From Bradyrhizobium sp. AZCC 1610 (GTDB lineage: Bacteria; Pseudomonadota; Alphaproteobacteria; Rhizobiales; Xanthobacteraceae): a stretch of 64,000 nucleotides of DNA. Below the pieces are notes generated by a model. It was given only the letters and a program-made list of their open reading frames with translations. It searched no databases and was not told where the DNA came from. This document shows, piece after piece, positions 8,951 through 19,131 of this stretch; the first letter of the stretch is position 1, and each line of letters begins with the position of its first letter. The translations under genes were made by a program, and so were the position numbers. The stretch is taken from the NCBI RefSeq assembly GCF_036924515.1, contig NZ_JAZHRR010000001.1, positions 4,125,001 to 4,189,000 on the forward strand. Direction: 5' to 3'.

Positions 8951-10483
8951 ATGACCCGCATCGCCGTTGGCGCCTTTCTGCACGAGACCAACACCTTCGC
9001 GCCGACCAAGGCGACCTACGACGATTTCGTCCATGGCGGCGGCTGGCCGTCGATGGCGCATGGCGCCGATGTCCTCAAGGTCATGCGCGACATCAATGTC
9101 GGCCTCGCCGGCTTCGTCGAGGCGGCTGAAGCCAATGGCTGGGAGCTGGTCCCGACGATCTCGGCTGCCGCCAGCCCATCGGCGCATGTCACCAGGGATG
9201 CCTTCGAACGCGTCATGAGGGAGATGATCGACGGCATCGCTGCAGCCGGACCGATCGATGCCGTCTATCTCGATCTGCATGGCGCCATGGTGACCGAACA
9301 TTACGACGATGGCGAAGGCGAAACCCTTGCCCGCCTGCGCCAGGTGATCGGCAAGGACCTGCCGCTGGTCGCAAGCCTCGACCTCCATGCCAACGTCTCG
9401 CCCGAGATGATGGAGCATGCGGATGCCCTCATTGCCTACCGCACCTACCCTCACATCGACATGGCCGACACCGGCCGCGCCTGTGCAAGACACCTCGCGC
9501 TGATGCTGAAGACGAAGGAGCGCTTTGCAAAGGCGTTCCGGCAATTACCGTTCCTGATCCCGATCTCCTGGCAATGCACCGACGACCAGCCGACCAAGGG
9601 CATTTATCAGAAGCTAGCGGCGCTCGAGAGCGACGCGGTGCCGACACTGTCCTTTGCGCCGGGCTTTCCGGCCGCGGATTTCCGGGATTGCGGGCCGAGC
9701 GTGTTCGCTTATGGCCTGACGCAGGCCGACGCCGACGCTGCTGCCGACAAACTGGCGGCGCTCGTCGAGAGCCACGAGGACGATTTCGACGGCCGCATCT
9801 ATTCACCCGACGATGGCGTTCGCCTTGCGATGGAGCTCGCGAAATCGGCGACGAGGCCGATCGTCATTGCCGACACCCAGGACAATCCCGGCGCCGGCGG
9901 CGATTCCGATACCACGGGAATGCTGCGCGCGCTGGTGCGCAACAAGGCGTCCGGCGCCACCGGCGTGATCAACGATCCGGAGTCGGCCAGGGCCGCGCAC
10001 GCGGCAGGCCTCGGCGCCACGGTTACGCTGGATATCGGCGGCAAGTCCGGCATTCCAGGCGACGCGCCCTACAGGGAAACCTTTGTCGTCGAGAAACTGT
10101 CCGATGGCAAATTCGTAGCGACCGGCCCCTATTACCGCGGACGCGACATGGATATGGGGCCGTCCGCCTGCCTGCGCATCGGTGATATCAGAGTGGTCGT
10201 CGGCTCCTACAAGGCGCAGCTCGCGGACCAGTCGATGTACCGCTATGTCGGCATCGAGCCGACCGAACAGAAAATCCTGGTCAACAAGAGCTCGGTGCAT
10301 TTCCGCGCCGATTTCGAGCCGATCGCCGAAAAACTGCTGATCTGCGCCGCGCCCGGCGCGATGCCGGCCGATACGGCGGCGCTGCCCTGGACGCGGCTGC
10401 GTCCGGGCATCCGCATCAAGCCGAACGGCGCCGCCTTCACCCCGCCCGCCCAGTTACGCTCAACAGCTTCAGTCACGGGATAA
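8951..10483 (+). CDS. M81 family metallopeptidase (MlrC / microcystinase C-like)
   Basis: 510 residues, the normal MlrC length. The N-terminal motif RIAVGAFLHETNTFAP is the family signature and carries a zinc-binding His/Glu. DLHGAMV and SLDLHANVS supply further metal-site residues, and DTQDNPGAGGDSDTTGM begins the C-terminal domain. Known MlrC proteins hydrolyse linearised microcystin and related peptides; here the substrate is unknown and a general peptide or amide role is more likely. It lies between two M20 genes and ends 5 bases before the second. Confidence 0.93.
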   Translation: MTRIAVGAFLHETNTFAPTKATYDDFVHGGGWPSMAHGADVLKVMRDINVGLAGFVEAAEANGWELVPTISAAASPSAHVTRDAFERVMREMIDGIAAAGPIDAVYLDLHGAMVTEHYDDGEGETLARLRQVIGKDLPLVASLDLHANVSPEMMEHADALIAYRTYPHIDMADTGRACARHLALMLKTKERFAKAFRQLPFLIPISWQCTDDQPTKGIYQKLAALESDAVPTLSFAPGFPAADFRDCGPSVFAYGLTQADADAAADKLAALVESHEDDFDGRIYSPDDGVRLAMELAKSATRPIVIADTQDNPGAGGDSDTTGMLRALVRNKASGATGVINDPESARAAHAAGLGATVTLDIGGKSGIPGDAPYRETFVVEKLSDGKFVATGPYYRGRDMDMGPSACLRIGDIRVVVGSYKAQLADQSMYRYVGIEPTEQKILVNKSSVHFRADFEPIAEKLLICAAPGAMPADTAALPWTRLRPGIRIKPNGAAFTPPAQLRSTASVTG

Positions 10484-10488
10484 CAGAC

Positions 10489-11661
10489 ATGCCCACCATC
10501 GACCGCATCGACGGCTATGCCGAGGAACTCACCGCCATCAGGCGCGATCTGCATGCCCATCCCGAGATCGGCTTCGAGGAAGTGCGTACCTCCGGCATCG
10601 TCGCGGAGAAGCTGAAGGGATGGGGCATCGAGGTGCATCGCGGCCTCGGCGGCACCGGCGTGATCGGCGTGCTCAAGGGCAAGGGCAATGGCGGCAAGCG
10701 CATCGGCCTGCGTGCCGACATGGACGCGCTGCCGATGGAAGAGAACACCAACCTGAAATGGCGCTCGACGATCCCCGGCCGCTTCCACGGCTGCGGCCAT
10801 GACGGCCACACCACCATGCTGCTCGGCACCGCGCGCTATCTGGCCGAGACCAAAAATTTCGACGGCACCGTGCATTTCATCTTCCAGCCCGCCGAGGAAG
10901 GCCTCGGCGGCGCCCGCGCCATGATCAAGGACGGCCTGTTCCAGAAATTTCCCTGCGACGAGGTTTACGGCCTGCACAACGCGCCGGACCTGAACCACGG
11001 CGAAATCGCGATCCTCCCCGGACCTGCGATGGCCGGCGCAGATTTCTTCGACATCAACATCCAGGGCTACGGCGCGCATGGCGCGATGCCGGAGCGGTCC
11101 AAGGATGCGGTCGTGATTGCAACCACGCTGGCGCAGGCGCTGCAAACGATCGTCAGCCGCAACGTCGATCCCTTGAAGGCGGCGGTGCTGTCGATCACCC
11201 AGATTCATTCCGGCTCCGCCTATAATGTAATCCCCGGCGACGCCAAGCTGTGCGGCACGGTGCGCGCGTTCGACGATGGCGTGCGCGCGCTGATCCGTGA
11301 ACGCATGCGCGCGATCAGCGCCGGCATTGCCGCGACCTTCCAGTGCGAAATATCCGTCGATATCCGCGATGGTTTCAGCGTGTTGGTCAACGAGGAGGAA
11401 CAGTGCAGGGTGGTCGAGGCCGTGGCGAAGACCGTGGTCGATCCGGCCAAGGTGTTCACGCGGGCAACGCCGAAGATGGGCAGCGAGGATTTCGCCGACA
11501 TGATGCAGGTCGTGCCCGGCGCCTACTTCTGGATCGGCCATGACGGCTCGGTGCCGGTGCACAATCCCGGCTACGTCCTCGACGACAAGATCCTGCCGAT
11601 CGGCGCCAGCATGTTCGCCCGCATCATCGAAACCCGTCTCCCGGTAGGTCCGCATGCATAA
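10489..11661 (+). CDS. M20 family amidohydrolase (hippurate hydrolase / IAA-amino acid hydrolase type)
   Basis: A 390-residue M20D enzyme that cleaves N-acyl amino acids or similar amides. Signature RRDLHAHPEIGFEE near residues 14-27, RADMDALPM, HGCGHDGHTTMLLG with the Cys/His metal ligands near 100, the catalytic Glu in QPAEEG, and the C-terminal MGSEDFADM. The ATG lies 5 bases after the MlrC-like stop, and the 3' end overlaps the amidase start by 8 bases, so the three genes are probably co-translated. Confidence 0.93.
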   Translation: MPTIDRIDGYAEELTAIRRDLHAHPEIGFEEVRTSGIVAEKLKGWGIEVHRGLGGTGVIGVLKGKGNGGKRIGLRADMDALPMEENTNLKWRSTIPGRFHGCGHDGHTTMLLGTARYLAETKNFDGTVHFIFQPAEEGLGGARAMIKDGLFQKFPCDEVYGLHNAPDLNHGEIAILPGPAMAGADFFDINIQGYGAHGAMPERSKDAVVIATTLAQALQTIVSRNVDPLKAAVLSITQIHSGSAYNVIPGDAKLCGTVRAFDDGVRALIRERMRAISAGIAATFQCEISVDIRDGFSVLVNEEEQCRVVEAVAKTVVDPAKVFTRATPKMGSEDFADMMQVVPGAYFWIGHDGSVPVHNPGYVLDDKILPIGASMFARIIETRLPVGPHA

Positions 11662-13075
11662 ACCAAGCGCCGAAGAAGAGATCACCTCGCTGCATGACCT
11701 TTCCGCCGTCGACCTGATCGCCGGCTATCGCGCCAAGCAGTTCTCGCCATCGGAAGTGCTGGAGGAAGTGATTGAGCATGTCGCGGTGTGGGAGCCACAC
11801 ATCAGGGCGCTCTATTTGTTCGATCCCGACGGCGCGCGCGCTGCCGCGAAGGCTTCGACCGATCGCTGGCAAAGGGACGAGCCCGCAGGCGCGCTCGACG
11901 GCGTGCCTGTTACCATCAAGGACAATATCGCGACCAAGGGCCAGCCGATCCCGCTCGGCGCCGCCAGTGTCAGGCTGGTACCGGCAGAGAAGGATGCGCC
12001 GCCCGCCGCGCGGTTGCGCGAATCCGGCGCGATCATCTTCTCCAAGACCACGATGCCTGATTACGGCATGCTGTCGTCGGGCCTCTCCAGTTTCCATCCC
12101 CTCACCCGCAATCCCTGGGACCTGGCCAAGAATCCCGGTGGCTCCTCCGCCGGCGCCGGCGCGGCGGGCGCCGCCGGCTACGGCCCGCTGCATCTCGGCA
12201 CCGACATCGGCGGCTCGGTGCGGCTGCCGGCCTCGTGGTGCGGGCTGGTCGCGCTGAAGCCGAGTTTTGGGCGCGTTCCGGTCGATCCGCCCTATGTCGG
12301 CCGCGTCGCCGGACCGATGACCCGCACCGTCGACGACGCGGCGCTGATGATGTGCGTGTTGGCGAAGCCGGATCGCCGCGACGGCATGAGCCTGCCGGCG
12401 GACAGCAGCATTCACTGGAAGACACTCGATAAGTCGCCGCGCAAGCTGCGCATCGGCCTGATGCTCGATCCCGGCACCGGCCAGGCGCTGGAAAGCGAAG
12501 TGCGAAGCGTTGCCATCAACGCCGCCAAGGCGTTTGAGTCCGCAGGCGCCGCGATTACGGAAGTCGGCGGTATCCTGACGCGCGAGATGCTCGACGGGCT
12601 GGACAATTTCTGGCGCGCGCGGATGTGGGACGATCTGTCAAAACTATCGCCCGAGGAGCGCGCCAAGACACTGCCCTACATCCATAGATGGGCAGAAGCG
12701 GGCGCGAAACTTTCCGGCGTCGATGTCATCAGGGGATTCAACGCGACGATGGCGATCCGCGCCGCTGCCGCAAAGCTGTTCCACGACCTCGACTACGTAA
12801 TTTCGCCGGTGTCGCCGGTGGTGAACTTCCCCGCCGAATTCGCCGCCCCGATCAACGATCCGGACAAGCCGTTCGAGCACATCGCCTATACCGTGCCGTG
12901 GAACATGTCTGAAAATCCCGCGATCTCGATCAATGGCGGCTATGACGAAAAGGGTTTCCCGATCGGCGTGCAGATCATCGGCCGCCGCTTCGACGATCTC
13001 GGCGTGCTCGGCATGGCCAAGGCGTTCGAAGGCCTGCGCGGCCCGCAGCGGCCGTGGCCGTCGCCGCCGAAGTAG
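11654..13075 (+). CDS. Amidase (amidase signature family)
   Basis: 473 residues with the full amidase-signature core: catalytic Lys in VTIKDNIATKG (near residue 92), cis-Ser in the Gly/Ser-rich NPGGSSAGAGAAGAAG, and the nucleophilic Ser in DIGGSVRLPASWCG (near 195). It hydrolyses carboxylic amides to acid and ammonia in the cytoplasm. It overlaps the M20 amidohydrolase gene by 8 bases. Together with the two M20 and the M81 enzymes it fits a pathway stripping amide bonds from an imported compound. Specific substrate unknown. Confidence 0.93.
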   Translation: MHKPSAEEEITSLHDLSAVDLIAGYRAKQFSPSEVLEEVIEHVAVWEPHIRALYLFDPDGARAAAKASTDRWQRDEPAGALDGVPVTIKDNIATKGQPIPLGAASVRLVPAEKDAPPAARLRESGAIIFSKTTMPDYGMLSSGLSSFHPLTRNPWDLAKNPGGSSAGAGAAGAAGYGPLHLGTDIGGSVRLPASWCGLVALKPSFGRVPVDPPYVGRVAGPMTRTVDDAALMMCVLAKPDRRDGMSLPADSSIHWKTLDKSPRKLRIGLMLDPGTGQALESEVRSVAINAAKAFESAGAAITEVGGILTREMLDGLDNFWRARMWDDLSKLSPEERAKTLPYIHRWAEAGAKLSGVDVIRGFNATMAIRAAAAKLFHDLDYVISPVSPVVNFPAEFAAPINDPDKPFEHIAYTVPWNMSENPAISINGGYDEKGFPIGVQIIGRRFDDLGVLGMAKAFEGLRGPQRPWPSPPK

Positions 13076-13093
13076 TAGATTCTGGATAGCTCC

Positions 13094-13122
13094 GTCATGG
13101 CCGGGCTTGTCCCGGGCATGAC
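13094..13122. repeat. Short REP palindrome
   Basis: gtcatggccggg ... cccgggcatgac between the amidase and enoyl-CoA hydratase genes: a compact imperfect palindrome of the gtcat...atgac class found repeatedly in this window. Confidence 0.55.
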
Positions 13123-13172
13123 GATGTGTGTTGAGCAGTCGAACAAGAAAACAAAGGAAGGAAACCCACGCG

Positions 13173-14761
<1,589 letters not shown>

Positions 14762-14836
14762 TCCAGATGCTATGGGGGGAGCGGCGGCGAGGGTGTGGAT
14801 ACCCTCGAGCGCCGTGATCACGCAATGGAGCACCCC

Positions 14837-15910
14837 ATGTCGCAATCGTTTGACGCCAGCAGGTCCCTCACCGCCTTCGAACAGGATAGCACGTTGGTCG
14901 CAGTGATCGAGATGAGCCAGTCGAAGTGGCTTGTTGCGGCTGTGATCCCGGGGGGCGAGCGCCAGCCCCTGAAGAAGCTTGGTGCAAATGCGGACGCTCT
15001 GCTGAAGCTGTTGCAGCGCTGGCAGGATGAAGCGCGCAAGGCCGGGCGGACGGTCAGGCGGATCGTCTGCGCCTATGAGGCCGGACGGGACGGATTCTGG
15101 CTGGCGCGCTGGCTGCAGGCGCGCGCCATCGAGGCCTACGTCATCCATGCTGCGAGTATTGCGGTGTCCCGCGAGCACCGGCGCGCCAAGACCGATCGGA
15201 TCGACACGGAACTGCTGATGCGATCGTTTCTCGGCTGGCTGCGTGGCGAGAAGCGCCATTGCAGCATGGTCGCGATCCCGACCATGGCAGAAGAAGATGC
15301 GCGGCGGCCGAGCCGCGAACGGGAGAGCCTCGTGGGCGAGCAGACACGGATCGTCAACCGGATCAAGGCTGTCCTCGCCCTGTTCGGCATCGGCGGGTTC
15401 AATCCGAGGCTGCGCAAGGCGGCGCAGAAGCTGGAGACACTGCACACCGCGGAAGGAACACCGCTGCCGCAGAATGCCGACGCGGAGCTGCGCCACGATC
15501 TGGAGCGGCTGCGCCTGGTGCACGACCAGGTCCACATCATCGAAAGTGAACGGTTGCGCCGGCTCGCGCTCGCGCCGGCCGCAACGACAAGGCCTCACGC
15601 GATGGTGCGTCTGATCGCAAGGGTTTTTGGCGTCGGCATCGAGACTGCCGACATGCTGGTGAATGAGGCGTTGGCGCGCAATCTGCGTGATCGCAGAGCC
15701 GTGGCGCGCTATGCCGGACTAACCGGCGCGCCGGACGAAAGCGGCAAGCGCCGGCGCGAGAAGGGACTGGCCCGCGCCGGCAACGGTCGGGTCCGCCGCG
15801 GCATGATCCAACTGGCCTGGCGCTTTCTGATCTTCCAGAAGGATAGCCGGCTCGTCCGCTGGTTCCGCGAGCGCACCGCGGATGGCCGCAGCGCCACGCG
15901 CAAACCATGA
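14837..15910 (+). pseudogene. IS110-family transposase, C-terminally truncated by a one-base deletion
   Basis: DEDD-type transposase with an N-terminal RuvC-like domain (VIEMSQSKW, YEAGRDGFWLARWL, KTDRIDTELLMR), a coiled-coil linker and the Tnp_20 domain (VFGVGIETADM, ARYAGLTGAPDESGKRRREKG with the candidate catalytic Ser). At 15902-15904 it has three A where copy 2 has four, giving K-P-stop and 357 residues instead of 390; without the deletion the frame would run to 16008. Start ATG 14837 is favoured by GGAG six bases upstream; the frame is open from 14795. Both catalytic domains are kept, so loss of activity is not certain. Confidence 0.88.
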
Positions 15911-16008
15911 TCGTGGCGCTGGCGCGCAAGCTGCTCATCGCGCTGTGGCGGCTGGCAACCACCGGCGAGATAACTGAGGGGCTCAGGCTGCGCCCGGCCG
16001 GCACTTGA

Positions 16009-16481
16009 CCATGCAGCTTCCGCAACTCCAACACGATTGACGGTTCAGCAGCCGGCAGTCTGCCGACGACATCCGAGGTGGCGGTGATCCGCCGGAATAC
16101 ATGGCCTTTGCGCCGCGACCCAGAATGGACCCGCCGCCCCGGAGCTTCGCCCCCCGATGCGCATGCATGCATCATGGTTCTGGTCCCGATCGATCAACCG
16201 AATACAAGTCTGCGACGCGGTATCGCGTCCACGGTGGGCTCGCCTCGGAAGTCGTCCCTATGCCGCTAACGCCAAACCTCGTCCCGCCCTCAAGCCTGCC
16301 GCCGGGCTCACGACCGTCAAGGGCTGCGTCGCTCCGCGATGGCCTGCGGCCACCCTTGACCGTCGTTCCGCCCAGGCGGCTAGTCGTCTCGGGGTCGGGA
16401 CGAGGAGATGTCGGTCTTCGTCGAACAAGGAGACGACAGCAATGATCTGACAACGATCACTCTTGATCACCCCCATACAAG
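16009..16481 (+). ncRNA. Candidate bridge RNA (seekRNA) region of IS copy 1; RNA ends not determined
   Basis: The 473-nt non-coding right end of the IS. Seen directly: GGTGATCC at 16083-16090 equals the left target flank (GGTGATCC|AG); GGAATAC at 16094-16100 is the reverse complement of the right target (G|TATTCC plus core G); ATACAAG at 16202-16208 equals the IS right end; ATCGCGTC at 16222-16229 is a near complement (one mismatch, one wobble) of the left-end sequence GATGCTAT. Hairpins include GGCGG/CCGCC around 16080-16093, GACGCG/CGCGTC 16214-16229, GTCAAGGG/CCCTTGAC 16316-16360 and GTCGTCTC/GAGACGAC 16383-16437. Known: IS1111-type elements encode the guide RNA downstream of the transposase. 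That this region does so here is inference. Confidence 0.65.
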
Positions 16482-16588
16482 TATTCCAGAGACATCTGTG
16501 CTTGAACCGAAAGGCCGCGGCGTACTGGATGCCCCGCCAGAGCCTGTCATCGGGCGGCCATTCGGCCGACCCGTTGGCGGGGCATGAC
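16482..16588. repeat. REP-like element, right part after IS copy 1
   Basis: Begins TATTCCAGAGAC and continues with the segment that ends ggcgtactggat, followed by a second hairpin closing in ggggcatgac. It is the continuation of the repeat cut at 14766. The 16482-16594 gap holds nothing else. Confidence 0.8.
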
Positions 16589-16594
16589 AAGAAA

Positions 16595-17569
16595 CTACCC
16601 CATCGTCAGCGCCACCCGACCGATTGCCTTGCGCTCGATCAGCAGCCGCATCGCCTTCGCGTAATCTTCCAGCGGCAGGCGGTGCGAGACGTTGGGGCGG
16701 ATTTTTCCGGCTTCCGCCCATTCCGTGAGCGCCTTGATCCTGACCTCGCCGAGCGCGGGATTTCGCCGCACCGCTTCGCCGGCGCGCACCCCGAGCACGC
16801 TCGCGCCCTTGATCATCAGGAGGTTGGTCTTGGCGAGCCCGATGCCGCCGGTGAAGCCGATGACCAGCAGCCTTGCGCCCCAGTTGATGCAGCGCATTGA
16901 GTTCTCGAACACCTCGCCGCCGACGGGATCGAACACCACGTCCGCGCCCTGCCCGCCGGTGATGCGCTTCACGGCGTCGCGGAACGGTTCGCGATCGTAG
17001 CGGATGAGATGATCGGCGCCCCTCGCCTTCGCAATTGCCAGCTTCTCATCGCTCGAGGCGGTGGCGATCACGGTCGCGCCCAGCATCTTCCCGATCTCGA
17101 CGGCGGCGAGCCCGACACCCCCGCCCGCGCCATGCACCAGAAGAACCTCGCCGGGTTCAAGCCAGCCGCGGTCGATCAACGCGTGATAGGCCGTGCCGTG
17201 GCCGGCCAGAAACGTCGCGCCCTCGGCATAGTCGAACGTCGACGGCAGTTTTACGAGCTGCGAGGGCGAGGCGACGGCTTCATCGCAATAGGCACCGTGG
17301 CGCATCCTGACGATCACGCGGTCACCAACAGCGACGCCCTCGGCCGCGTTGACCTCGACGACATCGCCGGCGGCTTCGACACCCGGCGTAAACGGCAATG
17401 GCGGCTTGAGCTGATACTCGCCCGCTGCCATCAAAATATCGGGGAAATTGATTCCGGCGGCGCGGATGGCGATGCGCACCTGCCCGGCGGCCAGGGGTGC
17501 TGCGTCAAACGTTTCCAGGCGCAGGCTTTCGGGCGGCCCAAGCTCGCGGCAGACGACGGCTTTCGGCAT
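16595..17569 (-). CDS. NADPH:quinone oxidoreductase family protein (zinc-free MDR)
   Basis: 324 residues. GroES-like N-terminal domain with RAAGINFPDILMAAGEYQ and LPFTPGVEAAGDVVEV, then a Rossmann domain with the NAD(P)-binding VHGAGGGVGLAAVEIGK near residues 140-156. The structural-zinc cysteines of alcohol dehydrogenases are absent, placing it with quinone oxidoreductase/enoyl reductase proteins. The ATG overlaps the stop of the isomerase-like gene (TGATG), so the two are co-translated and may act on the same aromatic or electrophilic compound. Confidence 0.9.
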   Translation of the reverse strand: MPKAVVCRELGPPESLRLETFDAAPLAAGQVRIAIRAAGINFPDILMAAGEYQLKPPLPFTPGVEAAGDVVEVNAAEGVAVGDRVIVRMRHGAYCDEAVASPSQLVKLPSTFDYAEGATFLAGHGTAYHALIDRGWLEPGEVLLVHGAGGGVGLAAVEIGKMLGATVIATASSDEKLAIAKARGADHLIRYDREPFRDAVKRITGGQGADVVFDPVGGEVFENSMRCINWGARLLVIGFTGGIGLAKTNLLMIKGASVLGVRAGEAVRRNPALGEVRIKALTEWAEAGKIRPNVSHRLPLEDYAKAMRLLIERKAIGRVALTMG

Positions 17570-18177
17570 CAGGCGGCGCGCTCCTTGTGGCGCTCCAGCG
17601 CCTCGCGGATCAGCGGCATCCGGTCGTTGCCGAAATACATGTCGGTCTTGTCGATAAAGATGGTCGGCGAACCAAAACCGCCGCGCGCCATCACCTCATC
17701 CGTGTTGGCCTTGAGCTGGTCCTTGACCGCCTGCTGGCTGATGCCCTCGAAGAATTTGACATGGTCGACGCCGGCCTTCTTGCAGATCTCCGTCAGCACC
17801 GAATCCTGCGAGATGTCCTTGTCGCCACCCCAATAGGCCTCGAACACCGCGGTGGCGAACGGCACCATCTCCTGGCCTAGCCAGATGCAGCCGCGCATCG
17901 CTTTCACGCTGTTCACCGGAAACACCGTCGGCGGCATCTTGATGGCGAGTCCAGCGGAGCGCGCCCAGTCGGCGAGATCCTTCTTCATGTAGCGCGCCTT
18001 CAACGGCACCGGCGTCTCGCGCTGCGCGTAAACGCTCGGATTGACGGTATTGAAGATGCCGCCGACCAGGATCGGCCGCCAATTGATCTCAACGCCGAGC
18101 TCTTTGGCGAGCGGCTGGATGTTGTGAAAGGCGAGATAGGTCCAGGGACTGGAGCAGTCGAAGAAGAATTCGAGCAT
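17569..18177 (-). CDS. 2-hydroxychromene-2-carboxylate isomerase-like (DsbA/kappa-GST family)
   Basis: 202 residues with thioredoxin/DsbA fold. N-terminus LEFFFDCSSPWTYLAFHN has the Ser-Pro in place of the DsbA CXXC, as in HCCA isomerases that use glutathione. FGSPTIFIDKTDMYFGNDR near the C-terminus is the conserved cis-Pro block. Family members act in naphthalene-type aromatic degradation, but many homologues are uncharacterised glutathione-dependent enzymes. A nu-class GST gene lies upstream in the same direction. Confidence 0.9.
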   Translation of the reverse strand: MLEFFFDCSSPWTYLAFHNIQPLAKELGVEINWRPILVGGIFNTVNPSVYAQRETPVPLKARYMKKDLADWARSAGLAIKMPPTVFPVNSVKAMRGCIWLGQEMVPFATAVFEAYWGGDKDISQDSVLTEICKKAGVDHVKFFEGISQQAVKDQLKANTDEVMARGGFGSPTIFIDKTDMYFGNDRMPLIREALERHKERAA

Positions 18178-18212
18178 GGGGTTTCCTTTGGGTTTGCTCT
18201 TGGCTCATCCTC

Positions 18213-18308
18213 GTCATTCCGGGATGCGCCGCAAGGCGCAGGCCCGGAATCCATGTTTCCGCGCGGCATGGATTCCGGGCTCGCCGCTTCGCGGCGCCCC
18301 GGAATGAC
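18213..18308. repeat. REP/BIME-like palindrome
   Basis: gtcattccggg ... cccggaatgac, with an inner ggaatccatg/catggattcc arm pair. It fills the gap between the isomerase-like and GST genes. The short element at 20930-20969 belongs to the same class. Confidence 0.75.
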
Positions 18309-18314
18309 AGCTAG

Positions 18315-19016
18315 TTATCTTTTCTCCGCCAGCTCCTTCGCACGCGCGCCGAACATATTCCGCCGCGCTTCCTCGTCGAACGGCTCCTTCACGAACTTGC
18401 CGATCGCCAACCCTGCCTGCACCTGCGGCCGCGCGCGGACTTCGGCGTACCAGCGCTTGACGTTCGGATAATCGTGGAGCGTAAAGCCCTGCGCCTTGTG
18501 GGTCATGGTCCAGGGAAAGCAGGCGATGTCGGCAATCGAATAATCGCCAGCGACATAGGCGCCGGTCTTGCCAAGCTGCGTATCGAGCACGCGGTAGAGC
18601 CTCGCCGCCTCGTCACGGTAGCGCTCGATTGCGTACGGGATTTTTTCCGCCGCATAGAGCGCGAAATGGCCGTGCTGGCCGAGCATGGGCCCCAGCCCAC
18701 TCATCTGCCACATCAGCCATTCCATGACGCGGGAGCGGGCCCGCGTTTCCTTCGGCAGAAAACGCCCGGTCTTGTCGGCGAGGTAGATCAGGATCGCCCC
18801 GGTCTCAAACACCGGGATCGGCTCGCCGCCATCGCCAGGTGCGCGGTCGACGATGGCCGGAATGCGGCTATTCGGGCTGATCGCCAAAAATTCCGGCCTG
18901 AACTGCTCGCCGGCCCGGATGTTGACCGGAATGACCTGATACGGAAGCCCGAGTTCCTCCAGCATGATCGAAATTTTCCAGCCGTTGGGCGTCGGCGCGT
19001 AATGCAGGTCGATCAT
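18315..19016 (-). CDS. Glutathione S-transferase, nu class (YfcG/YghU-like)
   Basis: 233 residues. The N-terminal thioredoxin-like domain starts MIDLHYAPTPNGWKISIMLEELG; the TPNGWK segment with Asn is typical of nu-class GSTs acting as disulfide reductases. NSRIPAIVDR carries the cis-Pro, FETGAILIYLADK binds the gamma-Glu of glutathione, and the helical C-terminal domain contains YSIADIACFPW. The ATG at 19016 is chosen because it gives the canonical N-terminus; the open frame extends upstream antisense through the methyltransferase gene. Confidence 0.92.
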   Translation of the reverse strand: MIDLHYAPTPNGWKISIMLEELGLPYQVIPVNIRAGEQFRPEFLAISPNSRIPAIVDRAPGDGGEPIPVFETGAILIYLADKTGRFLPKETRARSRVMEWLMWQMSGLGPMLGQHGHFALYAAEKIPYAIERYRDEAARLYRVLDTQLGKTGAYVAGDYSIADIACFPWTMTHKAQGFTLHDYPNVKRWYAEVRARPQVQAGLAIGKFVKEPFDEEARRNMFGARAKELAEKR

Positions 19017-19131
19017 GGCTCCCCTTGCTGCCGATGTGGGATATTCCCCGCAGCGGCGACTTTGTTGTTCTGTACCTCGATCATAAGACATGGCAGACAG
19101 GCGCTCAATCACGACCGAACGGGAGGCTCCC

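Larger units (their letters stand above)
14767..16481 (+). mobile_element. IS110-family (IS1111-type) insertion sequence, copy 1
   Basis: A 1,715-bp element whose ends are set by comparison with copy 2 (61418-63133) and with the unoccupied repeat at 42077-42178. Left end ATGCTATGGGGGG, right end CCCCCATACAAG. The subterminal inverted repeats TATGGGGG/CCCCCATA, absence of terminal inverted repeats, and a long non-coding stretch downstream of the transposase are features of the IS1111 subgroup. AG precedes both junctions and is the probable recombination core. Copy 1 is exactly one base shorter than copy 2 because of a deletion in the transposase gene. Confidence 0.92.

Noticed and set aside
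8951..10483. Idea of a full microcystin-degradation (mlr) cluster
   Set aside because: MlrC-like and M20 genes are present, but mlrA/mlrB homologues are not in the window, and the transporter is an ABC importer rather than MlrD.
16101..16453. Short open frames in the IS right end, present in both copies
   Set aside because: Overlapping frames exist on both strands because the copies are nearly identical. None has a ribosome-binding site or domain, and the structured-RNA reading explains the region better.
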